From assembly GCA_015680685.1 (NCBI GenBank), contig MNCI01027046.1, forward strand, positions 1,562,995 through 1,626,994: 64,000 nt of DNA, given 5' to 3'. This DNA comes from Gnetum montanum. Its lineage: Eukaryota > Streptophyta > Gnetopsida > Gnetales > Gnetaceae. Both the position numbers and the translations under genes were made by a program. The notes under the pieces are model-generated. The model was given only the letters and a program-made list of their open reading frames with translations, was not told the origin of the DNA and did no database searches. Of this stretch, positions 34,710 through 47,507 are shown piece by piece (position 1 is the stretch's first letter; every line of letters begins with the position of its first letter).

Positions 34710-34920
34710 AAGATGAAAAAGGATGTTTTTTGTCTTACTATCATAGATGACACAACATGGCTATGGCATGCAGGGCTACGTCATGTCAATTTTGGCTCTT
34801 TAGACCATGATGAGTACTTGTGTATCCAACACAACCATACAAGTCACAAGTGTTCACACGTGATCCAATCATAATTCATAGATGCTCAATGTAGTTATGC
34901 TAGCAATTGAGTTGAAGCTT
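34710..34920 (+). pseudogene. copia gag-pre-integrase segment
   Basis: Resumes the copia frame after the solo LTR: MKKDVFCLTIIDDTTWLWHAGLRHVNFGSL contains the LWH.RLGH.N signature of the gag-pre-integrase domain with the RLGH block changed to GLRH. Breaks off at the RT-4 LTR near 34,920. Confidence 0.75.
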
Positions 34921-34921
34921 A

Positions 34922-35706
34922 TGATCCTTGTCTTTCCACCTTAAGCTAGTGAAGTATGATGTGTATGGCTTAACTCTCAGTGAGGAATATGATAATTTAT
35001 TTTGTATGGCTCAAATAACTCCTAGTTGTAAGCATGATTGAAAATAAGATTTAATCCTAAATTTAAGTAATACTAAAATGTGAATCTATTCTAGCCTATA
35101 GTGATAGGTATCCATTTCTAGTTTATTAGTCATGCCTTAGGCTCATGTAACCATTACTAGGATTACCAAGTAAGTTCACTACTGAGTGAATCAATTAGAT
35201 CACTACTGGGTTACCAAACGATTATACTTTAATGCTTAAAACCAATTATTTTCATTCCACTTTACTAATGAACTATTAGAAATAATTGCTTGAGAAAGTA
35301 AAGTATTAAACTAGTAGAATAGTGAAAATTATGCTAATTAAACAAAAGAAACTAAGGGAATGCTACAATGATGGAAAATAGTCTCAATCTTTATTGCCTT
35401 CACAACTTCTACCCAAGTATAACTTGTTCAAATATAGACACTATTCAACTATCACACATCACACTACGAGCATTCACTCTTTATCGCTAATTCTAAGTCT
35501 AAGAAATCAAATTGACAAGAGTTTTGTTACAAGTGGAATGAAAATTTGTTACATTGTGCATCCAAGTATTGTATTTATAGGGGTGCACACATCCCAAGAC
35601 ATTGTATCAATGATGATGTATCATGTGTAGTAACATCATATCAACAACATCTTTGATATGATGTCATTGCTACGATGTCACATTGTGATGAAATTTGACT
35701 TTATCA
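34922..35706 (-). repeat. RT-4 3' LTR, truncated in U5
   Basis: Minus-strand start TGATAAAGTC at 35,706 next to purine tract CATGGGGGTA (35,707-35,716). U3 contains an inverted repeat with perfect 11-bp arms CATCATATCAA/TTGATATGATG (35,634-35,644; 35,653-35,663). TATA box CTATAAATAC at 35,571-35,580. U5 is cut off near 34,922 where copia begins. Confidence 0.75.
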
Positions 35707-35910
35707 TACCCCCATGTATGACTAGAAACTCGTCCTTAAGTTAAAACCAAATGAGGATAAAGTCCCTTACAAAATTGGGAGGTAGATTCAACTAGACATT
35801 ATTGATGGAATATTTACATGACTTAGAATGCCATAGTGGTGTTTTTAAAAAATTGACATAAGAATATGACAAACAAAACAATAACAAAAATTGGAATAGC
35901 TTGATGTAGC

Positions 35911-38691
35911 CTATGTGCCCAACAGTGGTGGCTCTTCCATTAGCTACTTCTCCTTATCATCAAGCTTCTTGGATTGATATCTATTTAGTAATGCCTGAAG
36001 CTTCTCCTCTTTTATCCTAGGATCATGTATTGTCCACGCTTATTGAGTAATGTGTGATTGAGCAAGTACATCCCATGGGTATGGCAATCATGGGAACATT
36101 TAATTGGCTTTCACATACCATGCCACAAACTACTATCATTCTTTCTAAAAAGCCCTAGATATTTTTCTCAATTATTAATAATTAGACATTTTCTGAGCCA
36201 TGTTAGCTTCCACATCTTTTTGGCCTTGGTAGTTATCCTTGACAATCTCAAGTTCTAAGTTTGCTACATGTAACTTTTGCAATGCATCTTCTTTGTTAGC
36301 AAACTCTTTCTCATGCAAAGCATACACGACTACTACTTGCTATTCCAGTTCATTCCTAGGCCTACCTACTATTAATATGACCAGGTTAGCATAGTGGAGA
36401 TTTGATAACCCCATGTATTCTATGAGATCTTCAATTTTCACGTCTTTGTTTTTTACTTTTTCTTGGTGGACATGGGCTAAACTATCCAAGATTGGCTACA
36501 AGTTAGGATTTTGTGCAAAGATACAACTAATTTTGGCTCTAGCCATTTGGATTTATTTCTCATTTATTTTCTTGTACATTCCCATTTGATCATTGAAATG
36601 CTCTTTAAGTCATTTATGCTTCTTGGCCTTGTTCTACCATGTAGTGATTTTGATTGCTACCTTTTGTCTAATCATGCAAACTTCTTCCAGTTATAAGGTT
36701 CTATTCACATAGGCCAAGCAACTCATATCCTAGTTGACATGAACTAACTTTTCTCTAAGTTGCTAGATGCTTTCCTTGAGAATGTTCTTTTACCATTCAA
36801 TGTTGATCAACCAGCATTATTAATAGCTCATTGCTTATTCTTCTCTTATAAGGTGATGAACACCTTGACATGTGTATATGCTCATGATTCTACCATTAAT
36901 GCACCTTCTCCTTTTCTCTCTCCATCTTCATATTGTGGTCAATGAGGAGCCTCCCATGGTTTTTTCTACACTATAAAAGTTGATCTAGTGTAACGAATTG
37001 CATCGGATCTCTTCTTTCTGCTCTCACGGTGGCTAGATCTTCTTGTCTTTGGACTTCATTTTCAGCATGCTTCGCCCTAGTCTTAGCCATAACCAACTTT
37101 CCCTTGATGTTGATTAATTTAGATTAGACTATTGTGATATCATTAGGAATATCAAAAATATTTTGCATGACTTGGCCTATTTGTAGCCATTTGTCTAGTA
37201 TATCCTTATGTTTAACAAGAATCATCAAGGTACTAGCAAGCATTTGAGCATCTCTTGCTCTAGAAATATTGGCTGGTGAAACAACAAGAACATTGAATGA
37301 CTCTTTAATGTGAGTTGTGATTACTTCAATGATTCTTACTGCATCTTGATCGTGCATGACCATCAATGTGGGTCCTTTTCCTATTTCCAACATCTCTTGA
37401 AATGATGTAGCATTTTCTGAGATTTGTTCTGATCAATTATCCCCTCCTTCTGACTGCAATGAAATCTATCCACTTGTAAGGTTTTTTGAAATTGTGGATT
37501 TGAATACATTCTCTCTATCCTTGTCGAGATTGGTCTCCTCTCTTACTCCCCATCTTATTATGTCTATAATTTGTTGTAGATGGCTCATTGAAGGTCTATA
37601 GTCCCACGGTGATGGCAATGGAACTTGTTATTATTATTGTTGTTGTTGCTCATCAGTTGATGGCTAGCTACTAGGTCCTTCTTGCTATTGTTGGCTAGTA
37701 GATTGGATAGTATTAGCAAGAGTTGAGCTTGTAGCTTTCTTAGTACTTTTTTGCTTTTCCAACTGATCCTTTTTTTGAGGCATTGGTTCTAAGATTTCAA
37801 CATATGAAGCATTTTGAACTTTCCTTAAAACATCATTTTTGTAATCTAATATGCCTACATGTTTTCATAGCTTCTTGATTAGGCAGGGGAATGGTAGTTT
37901 TGGTTTCCCTGCCTTTCTCTCTTCAAATCGCCTTTGAATTTCAAGGAAGTAGAGATGGGCAAAGTTAGTGTTAAATTTCTCCATCAAAATGGCAATTCCT
38001 TTGGCCACATAAGTTGATATCCTATTAAGCCTCTAGGTCAAAAATGGATGATAGGTTCCAATCTTAAAATAAATATTTTCCTTGGTAGTCATCTCACTAT
38101 ATTCCTTATCTTCCTTACCATAGGCTATGTGTATCCACAATCTTTTTGCATATATATCAGACCTTGTTGATATTTATGTCAAGTTAGCCCTTCATTTGGT
38201 ATATTGAGGGCTTTATCTATTTCCTCTATAGAATATGACACTAAAATTCCTTCTATCTTCACAATGGCATCAACTTATTTATATTTCCAAAATTGAAGAG
38301 TATCGCTAAGTACCATTCACTCGTGATTGATAATGTAGGTCATAGGGGAGATGATTGGAGTTTTGTCCTTATAGCCTCTAGAGAAAAATCCATAAAAAGG
38401 CCATAATTCAATTCCAAAATGACTATGGACATCATTGACTTTTCTTGGATTTCTTGAAGGCATTCTAGTGATAGGATGAGGTGTTGTCCTTGTTTAGGTG
38501 CTCGTGGTGCTTCAACCTTGAGAAGAGTGTTTAGTAGTAAGTGTTTGTTAGTGAATACTGAAAGATTGGACATCCTACTTCGTGTGCTCTCTTACTAGTG
38601 TTTGTTCTCTAGTGTAGCATCTCCCATGGCCTCTCAGTCTTTTGCTTTCAAGTTATGAGGGTCCTCCTTCTAGTATCCTCTTCAAAACCAT
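35911..38691 (-). pseudogene. RT-4 ORF2 (transposon protein plus coiled coil), broken
   Basis: About 927 codons from ATG 38,691, chosen because AG|ATGG is shared with the other copies, to TAG 35,911 after LLGT, which matches the LLGTI end of RT-2 ORF2. The N-terminal part (38,573-38,340) has GQHLILSLECLQEI and ELNYGLFMDFSLEAIR, colinear with RT-5. The middle (37,393-37,124) reads IKESFNVLVVSPANISRARDAQ. Heptad-like helices fill 37,000-36,000, ending IKEEKLQALLNRYQ. Many stops. Function unknown; N-terminal similarity to the putative plant transposon protein domain is by eye. Confidence 0.65.
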
Positions 38692-39213
38692 CTACAATCA
38701 ATCAAGATTTTAGGATTATTGAAGTGTTTAAATCGATACTTAATGATTCATAATCCTTCTCATACTCTTGGTTAGATCATATTATTAGTTTATTATGATT
38801 ACAGAGTTAGAAAAATTTTCAAAATGATACCCCCTATGAGATGCATCTTTAATTTTTATGACCTCTTTAACGAGCCAAATAAAATTTACTGCTGGATTAC
38901 TTTAACTATTATCTTTCATTGTATAGAAGTTACTTCATTTGTGATTGATCCATGAGTCATATCTGTGGATGAATAATTCCAAAGTCAAAAGATCATCAAG
39001 ACAATAAATAATTAGAATTGAATACAAACAAATTTCACACTTATCATTGTCACTCCTAAGTAAAAACGTGAATCTTCATCCTAACTTCTAATCACAAGTT
39101 CAAGAATGAATATTTATGATTAAATCAAATTGAAGTCATAAATACAAGCATAGATTATGAGGATTACAAGAGAGACTTCACCTAATTTGTGATTCTTCCT
39201 TTTTTTTTCATAG
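38692..39213 (-). other. RT-4 leader upstream of ORF2
   Basis: AT-rich, no gene or convincing TATA box seen. RT-2 inserted at its upstream end. Confidence 0.5.
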
Positions 39214-39218
39214 TGTAG

Positions 39219-40135
39219 TGATGAGCATCAAAGTGTCACATTGACAAGGTCCCATTCATGTGGTGTTGCCTCGTTAGTGGGACAGCATCAATGTAGCGTT
39301 TGCTACATCTACAGGGTCTTGTTAACACAATACTATAGCAAAAAACTATAAACATGAGCTCCTAACCATGTTTATGGAGATAGAATTCATAGTAGTAGCA
39401 GAGCTCTTGCATTTTTTCCATTTGAAAGTTAGAATATTTCTCTAAGTACCTGCAACAAAAGTTAGAAAGTATATGGATCTTTATTTGAGCACTGTTATAC
39501 TTGAACCATACTAGTGTGTACGACAATAAAGACAAGCCTTTTGATCAAACCTTGTAGCACTTGGAATAGATTAATGATTTATTTATGCATTTGTTATTTA
39601 CATGAAATTACAATTAATTAAGATAAATTAGACTTTGATAAATTAGTTAATTAATTAAGCTAAATAAGTTAAGTACATAAGTATGATCACTTTGAGTGCA
39701 AACATGTATTCACTTGGTAATCCTAGTAGCATTATTACTTGGTGTGCCTAATAGTGTAGCGCTTGGTAACCTAGTAGTGGATACATGGGTTCAGGATGTG
39801 TATAAAAAGTGGGACCAGATGCTTATGTTAGGATTAGTTAGAGACTAGTTAAGTGGTTAAATTATATTAGTTGTTAAATTATTCCATTTCTCTACTCTAA
39901 GCACCGTAGAACATAAAACATAAAATAATAAAAATCATATGCCTTGATTACAATTAATCATACCTTTGTACATCATAAGTGTAATTCGGAAGACAATGAA
40001 TGACCTTAGCGCAAGGCTTACTTCCTACAAGACTAGTGTACTGCAAACTATAGAGTCCACGAAATTCGATTGGATCACAAGTGAATGCTTTGTGATTTGT
40101 ATGGTTGGGTGTAGGGGTACCTCGATTTCTCATCA
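39219..40135 (+). repeat. RT-2 5' LTR, family B
   Basis: 917 bp, TGATGAGCAT...CTCATCA. U3 has decayed copies of TCAAC/GTTGA-centred words; TATA box at 39,347. Related to the 3' LTR (50,539) and to the fragment at 62,678-63,339. Confidence 0.92.
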
Positions 40136-40136
40136 T

Positions 40137-40154
40137 TGGTGCCATTGTTGGGGA
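40137..40154 (+). promoter_or_regulatory. RT-2 primer-binding site (tRNA-Asp-like)
   Basis: TGGTGCCATTGTTGGGGA begins two bases after the LTR and matches 14 of 18 bases of the tRNA-Asp complement; all four differences are transitions. Confidence 0.85.
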
Positions 40155-40309
40155 ATTTTGTTTGTTGAAACGTGCACTATCTAGGATTAATGAACATCAT
40201 TAAGATTGTTGGATGACCCTAAGATCAACATCACTCTCACATGACATATAATTTTAAATGCATCTTGATACTTGATTTGTTTGCAAAATTTCTTCTTCTT
40301 CTCGCAAGC

Positions 40310-41640
40310 ATGAAGATGTCAAACCACTAGTTCCACAACAGTGCAAGGTGCTATATACTCATCCAGATGAGCATGTGCTTGATTTCACCTTCGTTGTTCA
40401 CCAAGATGAGCAAGTGCGATGGCATGATATGGAGGGCAACATTGTAATGCCCCTCAATTAATATGTGCTCATGATGCTGCTTCAAACTCTTATGAAGTTA
40501 GGAATCCATAATCTTCAAGAGCAATATGTTATGAATGGTTATGAAACTAGGGACTACCATTCCATTGATACACAACATAGGAGAGACTAACACTAGGAGA
40601 AGCTTCATGAGGCTGTGAAGGAAAAATAGCTTACCAATCCCTTGTTCCTACTAAACCACAATGATAATGAGGGTCCTTTCTCTAAAGGCTTTCAACATGA
40701 AAATTCTCCACCCCTAGTTACTAATGATGGAAATGTGAACTTGAATCTACAATCTACAATCTATATTTTGGGTTCAGGAAAAGATGGCAATCAAGGCAGA
40801 AGCTTGGGAAAGCATCAAGATAATAAGAAATCTAATGAACATGGTCGTGACAACTAAAGGGGAGTTGATAGATACCATGATAAGGGCAAAGAGAAAAATT
40901 CCAAATTTCTATGAAGATTACTGAAGCATCCAAAGAGCAAAATAGTCATTGTGATCATAAGAGATAGAAAGAAGCAGAACGTGCCTACCAGAGAAGTAAG
41001 GGCAAAGATACTACAATAGAAGAAGTTGTGAAGATATACTCTGATAATGATGTTGGATGTGACATATGTTAATATGAACATCTGAAGGGATGTTTCCCTA
41101 TGGTGCCACACTTACAAGAGTCTGGGGTGTACATGTTGAATCCTCGAATAGCATGTAGGTAAGCACCTAGACGATTACCTTATCCTCCAGGCAATCCAAG
41201 GTAGTTTCACCAATAACAACAAGCTTATTATCCAAGTGGAGCTCCACCACAACTATACAAGTTATACCAATAGTGGTAGCAGTCATAATCATGAGGAATG
41301 CCACTACCAAGATAGTAGTACCCTTACAAACAATCAGATCCATACAGGTACTATGTTTAGCAACCTATTTCTTCATTAAGCTCTGCAAGCCATGCATCAT
41401 TTCAGCATCACTATTACCCTCTAGAGTACCATTGAAATTATTCATCATCTACTCGAGGGAAGCATCCATGTCCTTACCACCCTTTGCATTCATTTGCATA
41501 CATCCCTTTACCCTCAACCTAGTTACCTCCTACTCTAATCATGCAGGGAAAAATTTGCCCACAACCATAGCAACGAAATGCTATGAGGGCTGTAAATTTA
41601 CAATTGGCCTTCCAGCCAAATGGTTTTGATAACTAATATA
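40310..41640 (+). pseudogene. RT-2 gag, core deleted
   Basis: N-terminal HPDEHVLDFTFVVHQDEQ (about 40,360) matches RT-1. The capsid core is missing: near 40,880 the sequence jumps to the segment preceding the zinc knuckle. The knuckle (about 41,060) is decayed (CDIC then stop, then frameshift). A Pro/Gln-rich tail follows with TAG at 41,202 and 41,271, the same positions as in RT-1. It cannot form particles. Confidence 0.75.
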
Positions 41641-41789
41641 GGAAATGACCATTTTTTTCAACCCAATAGTCCTTCAAAACCCTCAAAACAAATGTAGCTG
41701 GTCACCTTGTATTTCCAACACCCTCATCCTCTACATCAAACACATTCCAGTACTCTTCAAACCAAACACCACCTCAAATTCCCACCATG

Positions 41790-42230
41790 ATGTTAACTCA
41801 TGTTGTTTTTGATTGGATTAAGGTTGGCAACCTCTCCATGAAAAGATCTAACCTAGGAAGTCCTCTTATTTACTTATAGATTACTAAACATGAGCCATGC
41901 AAGGCTCTTCTTAATTCTGGTTCTAATGTCAATCTCATCTCCCATGACATGTATAAGGCTTGGAACCTACCACCTCTCAAGAAGAGCAACATCCATTTGG
42001 AATTGGCAAACCAATCAATCACGACCTCTTTGTAATTAGTTAAGAACATTGTAACCACAAGTTGTGGTGGTCCTATCCTACTGATTTTCTAGTGATCAAG
42101 GTTGAAAATTGCAAAGGAGACTTTCCTATCATTATGGGACATGCTTGGTTATGCATGGTTAATGCACGAATGGGCATAAGGGACCTCTCCTTGGAAATCT
42201 CCAAGGAAAATGAATTTGAACAACTTGAGA
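41790..42230 (+). pseudogene. RT-2 protease, broken
   Basis: LGSPLIYL, then ALLNSGSNVNLIS: the catalytic Asp codon is now Asn (AAT, 41,913-41,915), a G-to-A change, while SGS remains. NLPPLKKSNIHLELANQSI follows, and a frameshift near 42,060 precedes the FLVIKVEN and IIMGHAWL blocks. Confidence 0.82.
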
Positions 42231-42799
42231 AGAATCATGTTCCATGCATCGTGTATAGTGATAACATGTGCAATTTTGTGTAGAAAATATGGTCCATTAA
42301 GAGCACATTCATTAAAGCATGCAATCAATGTGCATATGGAACAAATATCCAAAGGTGCCTATACCCAACAACCACAAAATAGAAGGGCATCCAATGGCTA
42401 ACAATTGACTCTAACAGTGGCACATTATGCATGGAACCAACTGAGCCTGACATGTGCTTATGTTGAAGGCATGGACAAACTTGAGCAAGTTCATCACTAA
42501 CTCTCTAATTATGAAGATGATGATACCTATTGGGGAGAGTTGGTAATTCTTGAATGTTTCAAGCAAGAGCCCCTAGAGCTAAAAACTATACCAGCTAGCA
42601 TGGAGTATGCATTTCTAAATAATGGTAAGCTAGTTATAATCAATGCAAATCTTGCACCCAAACAAAAAGACAAGTTGTTGTAGGTGGTCAAAAAATGGCC
42701 AACAAGCTTTACTTGGTCATATCCTAAGTTGATTGGAATTGATTCATGAATATGCCAACATCACATTTACATCAAATCAGCCATGAAGTTAACAAGGTA

Positions 42800-43560
42800 G
42801 TCACAAAGGTAGCTTAACCCCAAGTTGAAGCAAATCTTCAAAGAGGAAATAGAAAAACTCCTTAAGTTAGGGTTCATTTATCCTATCATGGATAGTGAAT
42901 GGGTTAGCTCACTTGTAATTGTGTCAAAGAAAGATGATAAGTGATGGGTTTGCATCGACTTTAAGTTATTGAATATGACAATATTTAAAGATCATTTTCC
43001 ATTACCATTTATGGACCAAGTGTTGGACACCATATCTAGGAATTATTATTATAGCTTCTTAGATTATTATAGTGGCTATAACCAAATCCAAATTACATTA
43101 GAGGATTAGGCCAAGACAACATTCATGAGCTCTTAGGGGGCTTTTCCATATTGTAAGATGCCATTTAGTCTGTGCAATGCCCCTACAACATTTCAACACC
43201 TGGTCCTTAGTATTTTTCAATAGTAGATTAGTAGAGGGGTATAAGTTTTTATGGATGACATTTCTACCTATGGGGCTACATTTGGGCAAGTCCTATAATG
43301 CCTTGAGCAGGTATTGAAAGGATGTGTTGAAACAAAACTTAGGCTGAATTGGCAAAAAAGCCATTTAATAATCCAAGAAGGCATAATACTAGGGCACAGA
43401 ATTACTCAGGCAAGGATTGAGGTAGACCTGGAAAAGATAAGGATTATCCAAGGAATCACACGCTAACTAGAGATAGTCAAAGACAACCGATCATTCCTTG
43501 GACACACTAGCTACTACCAATAGTTTATAGAAAATTTCTTTAAGATTGCAAATCCATTTT
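42800..43560 (+). pseudogene. RT-2 reverse transcriptase, broken
   Basis: EWVSSLVIV, CIDFKLLN, DHFPLPFMDQVLD, YSGYNQIQIT, then FMDD (43,248-43,259, catalytic aspartates intact) and ILGHRI. Stops at 42,944 (TGA at the KWR position), 43,107 and 43,134 (TAG). The last stands at the same codon as RT-1 TAG 12,915. Confidence 0.88.
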
Positions 43561-43990
43561 TTGCATTTACAAAGAAAGATGCTCCATTCATGTAGACCAA
43601 GGAGTGTGAACATGCATTCCAACAACTAAAAGACAAACTCATGGAAACTCCAATTCTATGGGCATGAGACTGGTCTAAACCATTTCACATAATGATAGAT
43701 GCAGCTAATTATGCCTTGGGAGCCATGCTTATGTAGTTGGATGATAAAATACATCCATATTACATTCACTATGCAAGCTAAAGCATTGTTGGTGCATAGT
43801 TGAATTACACCACAATTGAGAAATAACTAATGACAATGGTGTATGCTCTTGAAAAGTTTAGGCACTATGTGTTTGGCTAGAGGTGTTTATGCACACAGAT
43901 CACAGTGTCATCTACTTTCTAATGAATAAGCGAACAATGAGCCCCCGTAACATATGGTGGCTTGTGATCTTGTAGAAATTTGATCCCACA
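43561..43990 (+). pseudogene. RT-2 RNase H, broken
   Basis: WSKPFHIMIDAANYALGAML, NYTTIEK, MVYALEKFRHYVFG and then THRSQCHL-equivalent sequence after a frameshift near 43,880. TAG codons within. Confidence 0.78.
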
Positions 43991-45360
43991 ATGGTAGATC
44001 AAAATGTGACTAAGAATGTGATCACTGACCATTTGTCTCAGTTAAGATGGAATAACAAGGAAGAGGAGAGTTTGCTCTCTAATCAATTATTAGACAAACT
44101 TCTCTTTATAAAAGTAATAAATGAACAAATGCCCATAAAAATAAAATGGTGCAACAACATCCTCACTTACCTTCTCACTCAAGAGATGCCACAAGGTCTA
44201 GACTTTAGGAAGAAATAATAGTTTCTTCATCAGGCAAAGTACTTCACAGAAATCAATGGACACCTTTATAAGGTGTGCATTGATGACATGGTTCATTAGT
44301 ATGTCCTTGATGTGGATCAACTATGCATTCTCCAGGATGTTCATGAAGGCCTTTGTGAAGGCCACTATGCTAGGAGATGCATGACCATAAAAATCATGAT
44401 GCTAGATTACTATTGGCCTATAATCTTCAGGGATGTCCACTAATTTTTCTAATCTTGTGAACGCTGTCAGTGAGATGGGGGGATGACCACATGAATGGAG
44501 GGTCCTTAATAGTGGATTCAACCACTAGAATCCTTTGACATATGGAGCATTGACTTCATGGGTTCTATCACACCCATGTCCAATGAAAAGGCATATATCA
44601 TCATAGCATTAGACTACTACACTAAATGCGAAAAAGCAACAACCATCATTGACTGTACATCATCCACTACTACTAGATTTATACAATAGAATGTTGTAAA
44701 TAGGTTTGGGATGCCATGTGCACTTATTTCTAATAATGAAACTCATTTTATAGGTTCCACCTTTTGAAAACTTATGCAATGCTTGGGGGTTGAACATAAA
44801 TTAACAACACCTTATCACCCCTAAGCCAATGATCAAGTAGAAATAACTAACAAGGAGATCACAAAGATACTAACAAGGACCGTAACCAAATATATAAGAG
44901 ACTGGAACACAAAACTCAACAATGCCCTCTAGGCCTACCACTCAACATGGAAACTCCCTATTGGCTACTCTCCTTATGAGAAAGTGTATGGAAAACTTCC
45001 AACACTCCCAATTCAATCCAAGCTTCATACATTCTTAATAGCCTATGAACTAAATCTTAACCTAAGCCTAGCACAGAAAGAAAGATTGATCAACTTGAAT
45101 GTCCTAGATGAAAATTGATTAGGAGCCTTATCTTTGGATAAAGTACACAAGGCATTCAACAAGTAATGACATGACCTAAGAATTCAGAAAGTAAAATTTT
45201 AACTAGGAGATAAGGTTCTCTACTAGAACCCCACACATGTACCCTACAAAAAAAAGTTCCAAACATTATGGGAGGGACCTTATATAATTGATGAAACCTT
45301 TCCTTTTGGAGCCATGATCATATACAAACCTGAGAGCCCAAATAAAAAGTAGGTGATAAC
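43991..45360 (+). pseudogene. RT-2 integrase, broken
   Basis: HEGLCEGHYARRC...YYWP...SCERCQ zinc-binding part (44,345-44,470). WSIDFMGSITP keeps the first Asp (about 44,552). The second is lost: ISNNETHF has Asn for Asp (44,732-44,734) and Glu for Gly. VEITNKEI keeps the Glu. C-terminal VYGKLPTLPIQ and GDKVLY blocks are recognisable. GEMAIHANHP (45,427) is shared with RT-1 as a C-terminal tail. Confidence 0.85.
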
Positions 45361-45439
45361 ATCCAACAAGTGAAGCTTTTCCATGAGCCTAAGAGAGCCA
45401 GTGCAACTACTACCTCAATCATGGGGGAGATGGCCATTC

Positions 45440-47507
45440 ATGCTAATCATCCATATGCCTTCTTAATTCCTCTATTTTTTGGTTTCCACATTTTTTATTT
45501 TACAATTTATTTATTTTACACCTTTTTTATATTCAAAATTTTTCCTATTGTACACCATTTTTTGTTTTACATCATCATTAGTACATTTAAATCTTTCTTG
45601 AATCTTTTAAACTTTTTTATATATTTTACTTTGTTTTATTTGAGTGTGATTTTCAAATTTTTGCTAATAAATGTGCTTTTTGCCAATAGGACACAATGGT
45701 GTTGTGGATGCTACTAATGGTGGTTTTTGCTTTATGTTTTGTTTTCTAATGTTTGGTTTCTATTTTTAAATTTATGTATCAATGGCTTAGTTATGTTGTC
45801 TTTTTCATGGAATAGGAAATGAGTCCATGACATCTACCCATTCACAAACTCTATGGTTTTCCTTATTTTGGAAGTTTGATTTCCTTTTCATTCACTAAAC
45901 TTTTAATAAATTGTTGACCTTGGTAGTTTTTGGAATTGAGAAGGATTCAAAGTTTTGTATAGGGTGTGACTTCAAGGAGACTCATTACTCTTTGTACTCT
46001 TCTACTTGCTTGGGTGCTTCAGTGTTTTTCATGGACTTCTTACCATTCCATGTCATCCAATAATAGGAAGTCAAATAAAGTCTTTGCATGGTGTGGTTCC
46101 CATCTAAAAAGAGAAAAAACAAACAAACAAAAAAACACATGAAGGAAATTCAAAGAACACCCCTTAGACAAATAAATGGGCTACAAGCACTGGTTATGAG
46201 ACTAAAAAGGCATGTTACCCATGCTTAAAGGTCCCCTCTAATTAAGGCCCTCTCTCACTTTTTACTTCTCTTTTCTTCCCTTTATGGAACAATGGTTGTT
46301 TTGTGGGAGAACTCTTGTGTCTCGAGGGTGTGGATCGATCTTGGAGTGGCAATGCAAAGTCACTAATGGGGGTTGATTTTTGTCTAGACTAAGGATGGAT
46401 CTTCTTAGGTCACTTTAAATATAAAACTCCACAAGAAACTTATTATGATCTCAATTTGGAATTCCATTCCACCTTCTCCATCATCCATTTATGCTAACTA
46501 TAATTTACCTTACTGCCAATGTCCATGTTCTTGTTTTCGTGTCTTGGTCTAATGTACTTGAATTCTTAGGTAGACTCTTCTAGGTTTTGACCCTTCACTT
46601 CCATTAATCATTAATCACCTATGGGGCCCATGAACTCTTTAGGTTGAGGTTATGCAAGGGTAAACAGGGCATGTGCTTGCTATGGGGAGGATACACTTGC
46701 ATATCTCTTGGATGGGTTCATTAAGTAGCGTATCCTTAGACATTCTTGTAATCAAAATCTTTTCTACACCCATCTTCTACATCACACCATGTGCTCCTTT
46801 ACATATTTTGTTCATTAAACACATTCTCCATCAAATATTTAAATTTTTGAGCATTCAAAGACCCTCTTCAATGATTATATCATATTCTTGGCTTTTCTGG
46901 GATTTCATAATTTCTTCTATTTTTGAGATATTCAAATTTGAAAATTTTACCTATGGGCCCCATATACGGGGTGATGTCTATGGAGCAGACCCATATATGA
47001 GGCCTCATATATAGGGCCTTATCGACATAAAGGAAAAATACTATATATAGATGCAACCCCACTTGGAAATTTTTACATTTTCTCATAAACACCAAAGGAA
47101 TTTTTCAAAATTTCAAAGTCCAAAACCTTCTAGAGCTCACAACTTTCTAACTGTTTATCCAAATCACTCTATTTTTTTATTTTTTTTACCTTGTAGCTAC
47201 TAAAGGTAAGCTCTTCATTGTGGGGGTCACAAATGTGCCATTTTTTATAGAAATTTTTTTGTTATTTTGCTATCTCCCATAAAGGTTTAACTAAGAAAGT
47301 AACTCTTAAACACCAAATTACAAGAGTTAAACCTTTCCAATAAGCTCCGATGACATCTATAATAAATAATTAATAAAATAAAAATAAAGTAATCATTTTT
47401 CCATGGTCCAACTATAGCCAAAGTGTAACTAACTAATGAGAAAATGTATTCAAATATTTAAGGTTACACATTATATCTACTAATCCATGGATGTGTTGTG
47501 ACCACAG
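45440..47507 (+). promoter_or_regulatory. RT-2 spacer with candidate internal promoter for ORF2
   Basis: Non-coding stretch between integrase and ORF2. 46,940-47,050 contains a perfect 20-bp palindrome (46,993-47,012, ATATATGAGG and its complement), CCATATA words around it, and a TATA box CTATATATAG at 47,041-47,050, 28 bp after the palindrome and 467 bp before the ORF2 ATG. A donor-like AAAG|GTAAGC (47,205/47,206), TACTAAT (47,478-47,484) and CACAG|ATGG (47,507/47,508) could define a 302-nt leader intron. Promoter and intron are inference. Confidence 0.45.

Larger units (their letters stand above)
32375..34920 (+). mobile_element. Ty1/copia element relic, interrupted
   Basis: Primer-site-like TGGTATTGGAGTAGGTT (32,375-32,391) matches 9 of 12 core bases of the initiator-Met primer site. 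gag starts at ATG 32,424, followed by a zinc-knuckle remnant, protease and gag-pre-integrase region. A solo LTR (33,688-34,709) splits it. The relic ends near 34,920 against the truncated LTR of RT-4; RT and integrase core are absent. Confidence 0.75.

Noticed and set aside
45370-45717. 115-codon hydrophobic open frame after RT-2 integrase
   Set aside because: Its first residues are the integrase tail (GEMAIHANHP). The rest is T-rich spacer read as Phe/Ile/Leu and is not conserved as protein in RT-1.
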